DNA of 15,405 nucleotides from Bacillota bacterium (GCA_003501365.1 DNPP01000042.1:1-15405); one strand, 5' to 3'. Shown: positions 1 through 7,000, counted from the first letter of the stretch. A program made the numbers and translations. The notes: generated by a model not told the origin, from the letters alone.

Positions 1-233
1 AAACAGCGTTTTTCCGGTGGGACATCCGTAATATTTTTCCCGTCCGATAATATCTTGCCCTGGACTGGAGAGCGAAGACCGGCGATCAGTTCCAGCAACA
101 TTGTCTTGCCAGAACCGGTTGGCCCGGCAATCACTAAATATTCTCCTGTAGAGAGCCGAAAACTAATATCCTGCAACCGGAAAGAATCAGCGACATGAGA
201 TATTGTGCACAACTCCAAAAATGAAATGCTCAT
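1..233 (-). CDS. modC: Molybdate ABC transporter ATP-binding protein (partial, N-terminal 77 residues)
   Basis: This is the N-terminus of an ABC ATPase, running off the left edge of the window. It would hydrolyse ATP on the cytoplasmic face to drive import through the adjacent ModB permease. The visible part contains a clear Walker A motif, GPTGSGKT, at about residues 37-44. The expected Q-loop, signature and Walker B motifs lie outside the window. The ATG at 233-231 overlaps the TGA stop of the upstream permease (ATGA), so translation is probably coupled. Its assignment to molybdate rather than another oxyanion rests on the upstream modA, modB, modD and Moco riboswitch, not on this fragment itself. 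Confidence 0.85.
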   Translation of the reverse strand, partial: MSISFLELCTISHVADSFRLQDISFRLSTGEYLVIAGPTGSGKTMLLELIAGLRSPVQGKILSDGKNITDVPPEKRC

Positions 234-1057
234 CGTTGCTCCTGGCGGGTGAGTATTTTAAAAACAGTCAAGACCAGCATAGCCGTAAGAAACAAAACAA
301 TTGCAATCGTTAATGCAAAACGGATTTCCCCAATCGACATATTCAGAAAAATAGCTGCCGACAAAGTCTCGGTTTTCATCCGGGTAACTCCGGCCAGCAT
401 AGCGGTGGCTCCGAACTCCCCTAAGGTTCTGGCCCAAGTCATAGCAATTCCCGCGCCAATTCCCCGTCTGGCCATCGGCAGGGTGACCCGTTTAAAAACC
501 TCAGCCGGCGAACAGCCAAGGGTGCGGGCTATTTTTTCATATCGAAGATCGATCGCCGCAAAAGCTTCTTTAAAGGTTCTCACCGCGAATGGAAAGGCGA
601 CAAACCACTGGGCTATAATCACTCCCCCAGCCGAAAAAACGATATTGAGCCCAATCTTCGCCAAATCTCGGCCCAAAATGGGACCAAACAAAATCAATAG
701 CGCCATCCCCGAAACTAACGGCGGTAGAATCAACGGTAAGTCCAACAACGTATCCAAGACTACTTTCCCCGGAAATGAATGTCTGGCTAAGATGTAGCCG
801 CACGGCAGGGCGGTTCCCGCCGCTAGGGCAGTTGCTATGAACGTTGTTTTTAAGGTAAATTCCAAGGCAAACCGGAATTCGGGATTTTGAAACAGCGCCC
901 AATATGAATCTTGAGCGCCGTATAAAACCAACCCTATAAAAACCAAACTAAAAAAAGCGATGACCACGCCGAATATCAGCCAAAAAAATATATGGAGCCA
1001 ATAGCCTCTTAGCCATTGAAGCCCATCAAACCAGTTAAAGTTTAGTTTTAAATCCAT
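230..1057 (-). CDS. modB: Molybdate ABC transporter permease ModB
   Basis: This is a 275-residue inner-membrane permease with about five to six hydrophobic segments. It forms the channel for molybdate (possibly also tungstate) together with the ModC ATPase and ModA binding protein. The cytoplasmic EAA coupling loop is visible at about residues 174-200 (EKIARTLGCSPAEVFKRVTL...), and the DLPLILPPLVSGMALL segment at 107-122 is typical of the ModB/CysT group. I chose the ATG at 1057 because the longer frame up to 1183 only adds sequence antisense-compatible with modA and lacks a good ribosome binding site. With this start the gene overlaps the modA 3' end by 23 bases, and its stop overlaps the modC start, as expected of a tight operon. 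Confidence 0.9.
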   Translation of the reverse strand: MDLKLNFNWFDGLQWLRGYWLHIFFWLIFGVVIAFFSLVFIGLVLYGAQDSYWALFQNPEFRFALEFTLKTTFIATALAAGTALPCGYILARHSFPGKVVLDTLLDLPLILPPLVSGMALLILFGPILGRDLAKIGLNIVFSAGGVIIAQWFVAFPFAVRTFKEAFAAIDLRYEKIARTLGCSPAEVFKRVTLPMARRGIGAGIAMTWARTLGEFGATAMLAGVTRMKTETLSAAIFLNMSIGEIRFALTIAIVLFLTAMLVLTVFKILTRQEQR

Positions 1058-1811
1058 ATTTGGCAAATACAGCCGGACCTTCAGTCTTGGCGAACTCCAT
1101 AAATGCTTCGGCCGCATCCTTTTGAGAGCTAAAGCTGAGAACAGCGCAGGGAATTTCATCGATTGAATTCTGGGACGGATCAATCATAATCATTTCCAAC
1201 TTGGCGCTATTTTTGACTGCATCACTGTATTCGACAATTCCAGCGTCGCCTTGCCCCATGAGTAGAGCGGCGGTTACTTTCATCGGTGTTTCCATTAATG
1301 CCAAAGTATTTTTTTCAATCTCTTTGCTGATTCCCAATTTATTAAACACTTTCAAGGCTGAAGCCCCGATTGCGGTGGCCTTAGTATCCGGCAACACCAA
1401 TTTCACTCCCGGTTTGGCAAGATCGACGACACTGGAAATTTTCGCCGGATTCCCCTTCGGGGTAATGATGACCGGAACGTGATAAGCCAATGGTCCTGCC
1501 ATTTCCAGTATGTAACCGGCTTGTTTAGCCTTGGCCAAAAACGGCATGCCGCCGGGAATAAAAATATCGCCTTTTTTGCTCAGTTCCAATTGGCTGTATA
1601 ACCCGCCCACATTGTTAAAGGTCATCTCTACCTTGACGCCGGTCTTTTGTTCATACATTGCGCTCAGCTCCGTAACAGGATCTTTAAGACCCGCCCCTAC
1701 ATAGGCAAATAAAGTCGGCTTTGAGGCTTCTGCCATAGCAACAGTACAAGCAAATAAAACCCCTAGCATGAACAAGATTAACATTCGATAACTTTTTACC
1801 GATTTAGACAT
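1035..1811 (-). CDS. modA: Molybdate-binding periplasmic/extracytoplasmic protein ModA
   Basis: This is a 258-residue solute-binding protein of the ModA family, expected to capture molybdate (or tungstate) outside the membrane and deliver it to ModBC. The N-terminus has a basic stretch and a hydrophobic core (residues 10-22). Cleavage could follow AMA at about residue 27. A cysteine at residue 22 (LFAC) makes a poor lipobox because of Phe at -2. The mature part begins with the ModA-like FAYVGAGLKDPVTEL segment and contains KGDIFIPGG, which resembles the A-D-V-F-I-S region of ModA. The ATG at 1811 was chosen over upstream in-frame ATGs at 1826 and 1841 because GGAGGTG lies six bases before it. 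A Moco-type riboswitch lies in the 180-base leader, so expression is probably repressed when cofactor is sufficient. Confidence 0.88.
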   Translation of the reverse strand: MSKSVKSYRMLILFMLGVLFACTVAMAEASKPTLFAYVGAGLKDPVTELSAMYEQKTGVKVEMTFNNVGGLYSQLELSKKGDIFIPGGMPFLAKAKQAGYILEMAGPLAYHVPVIITPKGNPAKISSVVDLAKPGVKLVLPDTKATAIGASALKVFNKLGISKEIEKNTLALMETPMKVTAALLMGQGDAGIVEYSDAVKNSAKLEMIMIDPSQNSIDEIPCAVLSFSSQKDAAEAFMEFAKTEGPAVFAKYGFKTKL

Positions 1812-1877
1812 TGAAAGCACCTCCATATTTTTTTGATGCAACCATCGCCGGACCTATCAACCACTGTCATCAGATTA

Positions 1878-1993
1878 AGGAGCCACCCAATAAACGTTCT
1901 TTCATCACCCAGGGCAGAAGCCGGATTTTTTTGTGCTCTCAGATCCCCTGGGCTGATGCCTACAGACGTCTTAACCCCACAAAGGGCTCGGTT
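1878..1993 (-). promoter_or_regulatory. Moco (molybdenum/tungsten cofactor) riboswitch upstream of modA
   Basis: Read on the minus strand, this leader matches my knowledge of the Moco RNA motif. P1 pairs GAGCC (1989-1985) with GGCUC (1884-1880). A second helix pairs AGACGU (1971-1966) with ACGUUU (1897-1892). A GGC-AUCA-GCC mini-hairpin spans 1960-1951. A strong seven-pair stem joins CCCAGGG (1952-1946) to CCCUGGG (1914-1908). The segment UGAUGAAAG directly follows this stem, as in known members. The loop of the long stem carries an A-rich stretch. The element starts at the modD stop codon and ends about 55 bases before the modA ribosome binding site. No U-tract terminator follows it, so control of translation initiation or Rho is more likely than intrinsic termination. 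Confidence 0.88.
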
Positions 1994-2858
1994 AGGCTGA
2001 TGGTATAGTTCCCCCAACCATCTCCATCCGGCAACCGATATCGGCGGGTTTGCCAAAATAGACCGCCGTTGTTACAACAGCATCGATACCGGTTTTCGCA
2101 TATTCTCCGATATTATCTTCATGAATACCGCCGGCAGCCAAAATTACCAGCTGGGGATTGATCGCACGCAACTCTTGAACATACCGCTGCAAATCTACGG
2201 CAGCGATTTTGTCAAATTGGACTCCGTCGATTCCCGCTTTGCAAAACCGGAGCGCTTCATCAAAGGATTCCGCTTCCGCCAGGATTTTCTTTTCGCAAGC
2301 TTTCGCTTTGAGCTCCGGCAGGAGACGCAAAAATTGTTCATCATCTCCGATAAAGTTACGGTGTTGTTTGAATATCAAGACCGTTTCCGATAAACCGAGC
2401 CGGTGCGGTAATCCACCGCCGCATAAGACTGCTTTAATGGAGAGTTCTTTGGTGCCGGGAAAATTCTTACGGGTGGTAACAATACTGATCCGGGGATTCG
2501 CTTTGGTAGCTTGGTCAACCAGTTTCCGGGTGCGGGTGGCTATACCCGAACAATATTCAAAGATATTCATGACGGCTTTCCAAAACATATGCAAATTATT
2601 TGCCGATCCTTGCGCTTCAAAAAACACTTCATCCGGCGCAGTCCTTGTCCCGGACGGCAGCGTTTTAATCACATCCAGTTGTAACTTCCCAGCGATTCGC
2701 ACTGCTTCCTCTGAACCGCACAGCACCATCGCCTCCCGACCGAAAAAACGGATTCGACCCCGTTGTTCTCCGATGCCCATGATATAGGTCGTTAAATCAA
2801 GATAAGGAACATCTTCTTTGATAATTTTCTCTAGCATCTCATCGGTGATATAAATCAT
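1992..2858 (-). CDS. modD: ModD, molybdenum-associated quinolinate phosphoribosyltransferase paralogue
   Basis: This 288-residue protein belongs to the nicotinate-nucleotide pyrophosphorylase (NadC) fold and closely resembles ModD proteins found in molybdate transport operons. It starts with MIYITDEMLEKIIKEDVPYLDLTT, the ModD-like N-terminus. It has TTRKNFPGTKEL at about 128-139, GGGLPHRLGLSE at 147-158 (phosphoribosyltransferase active-site region), and an AGGIHEDNI phosphate-binding loop near the C-terminus. The biochemical role of ModD is not established. It may act on a nucleotide-like precursor, and NadC activity cannot be excluded, but its position next to modABC argues against a plain NAD pathway role. 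GGGAG lies about ten bases before the ATG. A TATAAT at 2888-2883 is a likely -10 element. Confidence 0.88.
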   Translation of the reverse strand: MIYITDEMLEKIIKEDVPYLDLTTYIMGIGEQRGRIRFFGREAMVLCGSEEAVRIAGKLQLDVIKTLPSGTRTAPDEVFFEAQGSANNLHMFWKAVMNIFEYCSGIATRTRKLVDQATKANPRISIVTTRKNFPGTKELSIKAVLCGGGLPHRLGLSETVLIFKQHRNFIGDDEQFLRLLPELKAKACEKKILAEAESFDEALRFCKAGIDGVQFDKIAAVDLQRYVQELRAINPQLVILAAGGIHEDNIGEYAKTGIDAVVTTAVYFGKPADIGCRMEMVGGTIPSA

Positions 2859-3121
2859 TTTGAACCAGCTCCCATAAAAATCATTATACTCAAAGTCATT
2901 TTGTTGCCAGTGTTATTAATGTGTAAGATATTTAATCATCTCCATCAACAAAAACAAACTAGACAAAACATAACTGAACTTGAATCAATTATATGCCGAT
3001 TCTTAGATAAAATCAACTATAGATATACGAAATACATAACATATATCTTACATTAATAAATAAAGGAAAACTGGGGAAAATAACATTAAAATTTAGGCCA
3101 CTCAGTATTTCGGAGATTCAG
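2859..3121. promoter_or_regulatory. Divergent intergenic region with a matched inverted-repeat pair
   Basis: This AT-rich 263-base gap separates modD (minus) from the 147-residue membrane protein gene (plus). It holds a TATAAT-like -10 for modD at 2883-2888. An inverted repeat is made by 2913-2931 (TTATTAATGTGTAAGATAT) and 3043-3059 (ATATCTTACATTAATAA), identical except for two extra bases in the left arm, with about 111 bases between them. A weak plus-strand promoter may lie at 2980-3009 (TTGAAT, 18 bases, TAGATA). I did not see a classical ModE site. Confidence 0.5.
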
Positions 3122-3565
3122 ATGAATTTATTTTATTATTCAACTCTAGCAGGTCTATTAGGGGCAGCCTTCATAAATGGGTTTACCTACCTATTCCGCT
3201 TTATTGGAGTTAAAACCAGCCTGCCCTGGGAAATAGCCGCCAATGTTTTTTTAGCCCCCCACTTCATTCACACTTCTTCCGGAGTTATTATCGGTTTAGT
3301 GGGAACAATTGCCTTAAGTACCGGAACTGCTCTGATAATTGCTTATATTATAAAATGGACGGGGTATAACCAGGCCTGGCTAAAAGGAATGCTTTGCACC
3401 GACGCCTTTGGTTTCATTACACTTGGACTTTTCATGAAACTATTAAATGTTTGGCCGCAGATCAGAAATGAACCCGGCACTAATCTGGTTGCCTTCACCG
3501 CTCTATCTAGTTTGGGAATAATTCAAGCCCTCTTATTGAAAAGATGGCAAAAGAATTTGGTATAA
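3122..3565 (+). CDS. Small integral membrane protein of unknown function (about four TM segments)
   Basis: I do not recognise a named family. The 147-residue product is strongly hydrophobic, with membrane segments at roughly residues 5-25, 35-50, 55-80, 88-110 and 122-140; the second of these may be only a re-entrant or short segment. There is no signal peptide cleavage site, metal motif or enzyme motif. Its general layout (short loops, Gly-rich helices, a KGMLCTDAFGF segment between helices) resembles small Firmicutes membrane proteins of unknown function. GGAG lies seven bases before the ATG, which supports the start. It stands alone on the plus strand between modD, which is divergent, and a convergent LysR gene, so neighbours give little functional information. 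Confidence 0.75.
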   Translation: MNLFYYSTLAGLLGAAFINGFTYLFRFIGVKTSLPWEIAANVFLAPHFIHTSSGVIIGLVGTIALSTGTALIIAYIIKWTGYNQAWLKGMLCTDAFGFITLGLFMKLLNVWPQIRNEPGTNLVAFTALSSLGIIQALLLKRWQKNLV

Positions 3566-3651
3566 AAACAGAAAACTGAATTATCGATAAATTTTCAATC
3601 AGCGATTGCTACGTTATCCCATAAAAAATAGAATTCCCTTTTTAAGAACTG

Positions 3652-4551
3652 TTACTGAGTTTCTTGGTATTTCTCCTTACATAAGACAATGAAATTTTTT
3701 AACCCATCTGAAAGAAATTTATTCTTATGATATACGATATTAAATCTTCTTTCAAAATTGATATCTTTAATATTGATAATCCTTAGTTTCCCGTCTTTAA
3801 CTTCATCTTCAACTATCATCTTGGAGATAACCGTTATTCCCATTCCCTTGGCAACGGCATTTTTAATAGCCTCAGCACTGGTGCAAACCCATGATGGCGA
3901 CCATTCTAAACCATGGGTTGTCATTACCGATTCAAACAATTCCCTGGTTCCACTCCCTTTTTCCCGGACAATAAAAGCAACGCCATTTAATTCGGAGATG
4001 TCAATATTCGTTCTACTCTTCCATGGATGCTGCGGGCCGGCAATCAGAACTAACCGGTCATTCATGAAAGATTCCGTGACCAATTCTTTTGAATGAATTT
4101 TACCTTCCACCAGCCCGATATCAACCTCATCCGCTAAAATCATCCTTTCAATCACTTCTGTATTATCAACGACGGTTTCAACCCTACCATCGTGATTCAA
4201 GCTATTATAATCTTGAATGATATCCGCCAAAACACATATACCCACCGTGACGCTGGCGCCGATTCTTACCATACCTCCGGTGCTTTTTTCTTCTTGCATG
4301 ACTTTATCCATTTCTTGTTGGAGTTTAATCATATGTCTAGCATAAGAAAGTAATTTCCGCCCTGCATTGGTAATGTACAGTCTCTTGCCTAATCTTTCAA
4401 ATAATTGAACTCCATAATGTCTTTCCATTTCAGATATAGCCTGGCTTACCGATGGTTGCGTCATAAATAGACGCTGACCCGCTATAGTCATATTCCCACT
4501 ATCACATACCTGAACAAATATCCGTAAATGTCGTAAAGTAATAGGACCCAC
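3652..4551 (-). CDS. LysR-family transcriptional regulator (CysL/YeiE-like)
   Basis: This is a 299-residue LysR-type regulator. An N-terminal winged helix-turn-helix covers about residues 5-64 (TLRHLRIFVQVCDSGNM...TQPSVSQAISEMERHYG). A linker helix and a two-lobed effector-binding domain follow from about residue 94 (GMVRIGASVTVG) to the C-terminus. The effector domain and the divergent yeiH-like neighbour resemble the CysL/YeiE group, whose members control sulfur genes, so a sulfur-anion or cysteine-precursor effector is an inference. The annotated start is GTG at 4551. The only good Shine-Dalgarno sequence (GAGGTGGG) overlaps this GTG and would better suit initiation a few codons later at ATT, so the exact start is uncertain. 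It probably regulates the divergent transporter and itself. Confidence 0.88.
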   Translation of the reverse strand: MGPITLRHLRIFVQVCDSGNMTIAGQRLFMTQPSVSQAISEMERHYGVQLFERLGKRLYITNAGRKLLSYARHMIKLQQEMDKVMQEEKSTGGMVRIGASVTVGICVLADIIQDYNSLNHDGRVETVVDNTEVIERMILADEVDIGLVEGKIHSKELVTESFMNDRLVLIAGPQHPWKSRTNIDISELNGVAFIVREKGSGTRELFESVMTTHGLEWSPSWVCTSAEAIKNAVAKGMGITVISKMIVEDEVKDGKLRIINIKDINFERRFNIVYHKNKFLSDGLKNFIVLCKEKYQETQ

Positions 4552-4764
4552 CTCGTTATAGGTAATTGGCTATCATTTAAATAAGATTATACTATTTCCA
4601 TTATGAATATGCTAGTGATATACTACAAATGAATTTTAGCCGGCCCAATCTCAGTTAAGACCATTTTTATTATTTAAACCACGATCCGGCAAGTTCTTAT
4701 TTGTTATGAATTAATGAAGTACTTGTCGGATTCAGGTTAAAACAACAGGAGGAACATTGTAGAA
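4552..4764. promoter_or_regulatory. Divergent lysR / yeiH control region with an 11-bp inverted repeat
   Basis: The 213-base gap carries a TATAAT-like -10 for lysR on the minus strand (4591-4586). On the plus strand there is an extended -10, TG-N-TATACT, at 4616-4624. An inverted repeat with arms ATCCGGCAAGT (4684-4694) and ACTTGTCGGAT (4721-4731), one G:T mismatch and a 26-base centre, lies just before the yeiH ribosome binding site AGGAGGA (4747-4753). The repeat may be a LysR operator or a leader RNA hairpin. Confidence 0.5.
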
Positions 4765-5766
4765 ATGAAAAAATTTTTGCAAATTAATCTGCTTGGCAAA
4801 ATACCGGGTATCTTGCTATCAATTATCATTGCTTTGCCCGCCTGGTTTCTGGGGAAATTATTTCCCATTATCGGCGGTCCCGTTCTAGGTATTACCTTCG
4901 GTATGATAGCGACCTTATGGAAACGTCCGGCCGTTTTTCAAGGGGGCATCCAATACACTTCCAAAAAAATCCTTCAAGTAGCTATCATCCTTATTGGTTT
5001 TGAAATGAATCTTTTTACTATTTTTAAAGTGGGCAGGCAATCCCTTTTCGTGATGATATTTACCCTGAGTATCGCCTTTATAACGGCCTGGCTGGTAGCA
5101 AAGGCCCTAAAGATCCAGGGTAACGTCGGAACCCTCATCGGAGTCGGCACGGCCATTTGCGGAGGATCGGCCATCGCCGCCACAGCTCCTGTTATCAAAG
5201 CCAGTGATAAAGAAGTTGCTTATTCCATCTCTACCATCTTCTTTTTTAATATCGTGGCGGTTTTCTTATTCCCGTTTATCGGTCACTTGTTGGCGATGGG
5301 AAATACCGGTTTCGGGATGTGGGCCGGCACGGCCATCAACGATACTTCTTCGGTAGTGGCAGCCGGGTATTCATACAGCAACGCCGCTGGAAATTTTGCA
5401 ACCATCGTCAAACTTACCCGGACATTAATGATCATTCCCGTAACCCTATTCTTAGCCATTTATACCTCAAGGAAAAAAGAGGCCCAACAGAATTTCAGTT
5501 TTACCAAAATATTTCCTTGGTTTGTATTAGGTTTTGTGATAGCTTCCATTATCAATACCACGGCTATCTTCCCCCACGAAATCATGAGTTTACTTTCCCT
5601 GGCCGGTAAATTTTTAATCGTGGTAGCCATGACCGCCATCGGGCTGAACACCCATATCAAAGAATTTCTCAGCCATGGGATCAAACCCATTTTACTGGGC
5701 CTAGCTTGTTGGATTGCCGTCGCTGTTATGTCCCTTGTCGTTCAACATATAATGGTTTTATGGTAA
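4765..5766 (+). CDS. YeiH-family putative sulfate exporter (UPF0324)
   Basis: This 333-residue polytopic membrane protein has about ten hydrophobic segments and belongs to the YeiH/UPF0324 family, annotated as putative sulfate exporters. The two family hallmarks are present: GTAICGGSAIAA at about residues 128-139 and AGTAINDTSSVVAAG at 187-201, which are likely substrate or ion sites in discontinuous helices. The length fits the family (about 330-350). The exact substrate (sulfate, sulfite, thiosulfate or another anion) has not been settled in the family. The ATG at 4765 follows AGGAGGA by eleven bases. The gene is divergent from a LysR regulator, the same arrangement as yeiE-yeiH of enterobacteria, which supports LysR control in response to sulfur status. 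Confidence 0.88.
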   Translation: MKKFLQINLLGKIPGILLSIIIALPAWFLGKLFPIIGGPVLGITFGMIATLWKRPAVFQGGIQYTSKKILQVAIILIGFEMNLFTIFKVGRQSLFVMIFTLSIAFITAWLVAKALKIQGNVGTLIGVGTAICGGSAIAATAPVIKASDKEVAYSISTIFFFNIVAVFLFPFIGHLLAMGNTGFGMWAGTAINDTSSVVAAGYSYSNAAGNFATIVKLTRTLMIIPVTLFLAIYTSRKKEAQQNFSFTKIFPWFVLGFVIASIINTTAIFPHEIMSLLSLAGKFLIVVAMTAIGLNTHIKEFLSHGIKPILLGLACWIAVAVMSLVVQHIMVLW

Positions 5767-5803
5767 AAGGGTATTGACTCTCCGAGTAAGGCAGAAATGA
5801 GAC

Positions 5804-5831
5804 GGTCCCGGCAAACCAATTTGCCGGGACC
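5804..5831. terminator. Perfect 12-bp hairpin between convergent genes, no U-tract
   Basis: The arms GGTCCCGGCAAA (5804-5815) and TTTGCCGGGACC (5820-5831) pair perfectly around a four-base loop, CCAA. The hairpin lies 38 bases after the yeiH stop and about 30 bases before the end of the TauE/SafE relic on the other strand. Neither strand has a run of T after the stem, so it is not a standard intrinsic terminator. It may block exonucleases or protect the 3' end of either transcript. Confidence 0.6.
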
Positions 5832-5861
5832 AGACCATCAAAATAACCAAGACCTACACGC

Positions 5862-6396
5862 TCAAATCAACCTTCTAATCGCCAGTCCGGCGCGCTCTTC
5901 AATCGAAACTTTTTCCCAAATAAAGTCCAAGCAATAAGATAATAAAAACCAAACTAGTAATGACGACATACAAATAATCTTTTTCTTTTAGAAACAGAAT
6001 AACCGAAACTCCCACCCGAAAAATGGGCGTCAATACCAACAAAAATAAGTTACTGGTTGCCGAAGAAACTTTGAGCGGCAATTTCATAAACAAATCCATC
6101 GCCATGACTTTAAAGATACCGCTGCCGATGCCCAAAAGTCCGGAGATGACTCCGGCGACAACCATCATCCCAAATCCCCCGTATACTCCTGTAACTTTAT
6201 AAGCCACTTTTCGATTCAAAGCATTATCGAAATATTCTCCGTGAAGTTTCAGTCTATCGGCCAATGGATCCGGCGAAACCGCTTTTGGAATTTCTTGAGA
6301 CCCTTTTTTAAGCATTACCAAGGCCGAGTAAAGCAAAATTCCTCCGAAAATAAGTATAAAAAATTCGGATGAATCAAGCCTTTTCTTTGATGGTTT
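5862..6396 (-). pseudogene. TauE/SafE-family sulfite exporter remnant (C-terminal half)
   Basis: The open frame from 6396 to the stop at 5901-5899 encodes only the second half of a TauE/SafE anion exporter. It has a hydrophobic segment LIFGGILLYSALVML, a linker KPDPLADRL-like loop (residues SPDPLADRLKLHGEYFDNAL), and the hallmark GVISGLLGIGSGIFKVMAMDLFMKLPLKVSSATSN. The normal N-terminal half is absent: a TAG at 6399-6397 closes the frame. The membrane part after ATSN is divergent, and the frame ends early at GLYLGKSFD. A frame shifted by one base around the A-run at about 5910-5916 continues as KVSIEERAGLAIRRLI to a stop at 5862, so a late frameshift is possible. Intact relatives are about 250 or more residues. 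Without its first half it is unlikely to transport. Confidence 0.75.
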
Positions 6397-6413
6397 CTAT
6401 GGTAATCTGTTCA

Positions 6414-6998
6414 TCATTTCCCCTTTTCCATGATCATCGAATAATATTGATCGCCGATATGTTGGCAATCAATACGCTTAAATCCATATTCCATCAACCG
6501 GGACATCAATTTTTCCTTATCAAGCCTGTGTTCCAAGGGAGGCCCGGAGATCCTTTGGAGGACTTGCTTTTCCCACTCTATCACAACGAGCCGCCCTTTA
6601 TCTTTTAGAATTCGTTTGATCTCGCCAATAAACGGACCCAGATCTTCTATTTCATGCAGTACATTGCAGATAAAAGCGAAAGAAACCGAACCGCTTTCCA
6701 GTTTAAGATCGTACTCAGCCGTTTTAACCGTTTCAATATTCGTCAATTTGTTGTGCTTTTTTCCTACTTCAACTTGCTGCAACATTTCATCGGTTATGTC
6801 CATAGCGTAGACCATCCCCCCAGGCCCAACAATCCGGCCCGCCGGGAACGTAAAATAACCGATACCGCATCCAATATCGGCCATGATCTCTCCTGTTTTT
6901 AGCCCTAGCTTCTTCAACGTTTCTTCCGGCGGTAACGTCCTCCTGCGCTCCGGGTTATCCAATTTATTTTTCTGGGATATATCAAATTGATGCGTCAC
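6414..6998 (-). CDS. Class I SAM-dependent methyltransferase
   Basis: This 194-residue cytoplasmic enzyme has a Rossmann-fold methyltransferase domain of the UbiE/Methyltransf_11-like type. Motif I, ADIGCGIGYFT, is at about residues 40-50, an acidic residue closing strand 2 (YAMDITDEML) follows, and the post-motif segment FICNVLHEIEDLGPFIGEIKRILKDKGRLVVIEW matches motifs II and III. The N-terminal HQFDISQKNKLDNPERRRTLPP occurs in a clostridial subgroup of unknown substrate; I cannot name the acceptor. I chose the GTG at 6998 because GGGGGA lies six bases before it; a longer frame to a TTG at 7031 runs through a rhodanese relic. It probably shares a transcript with the upstream ferredoxin-like gene. 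Confidence 0.82.
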   Translation of the reverse strand: MTHQFDISQKNKLDNPERRRTLPPEETLKKLGLKTGEIMADIGCGIGYFTFPAGRIVGPGGMVYAMDITDEMLQQVEVGKKHNKLTNIETVKTAEYDLKLESGSVSFAFICNVLHEIEDLGPFIGEIKRILKDKGRLVVIEWEKQVLQRISGPPLEHRLDKEKLMSRLMEYGFKRIDCQHIGDQYYSMIMEKGK

Positions 6999-7000
6999 TT

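Noticed and set aside
249..797. A 182-residue open frame on the plus strand inside modB
   Set aside because: It is antisense to a clear ModB permease, has no ribosome binding site, and its sequence shows no family features.
1830..1936. A-runs in the modA leader considered as terminator U-tracts
   Set aside because: On the transcribed (minus) strand these are runs of A, not U, so they cannot form an intrinsic terminator for modABC.
1796..2056. An 86-residue minus-strand frame between modD and modA
   Set aside because: It overlaps the Moco riboswitch and both gene ends, has no ribosome binding site, and is explained by the structured RNA.
2121..2787. Plus-strand frames across modD
   Set aside because: They are shadows of the modD coding sequence, which has strong family motifs on the minus strand.
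6384..6420. Short peptide frame NDEQITIETIKEKA between the methyltransferase and the TauE relic
   Set aside because: It has no usable start codon or homologous pattern I recognise; it may be part of the decay junction but cannot be called a gene.
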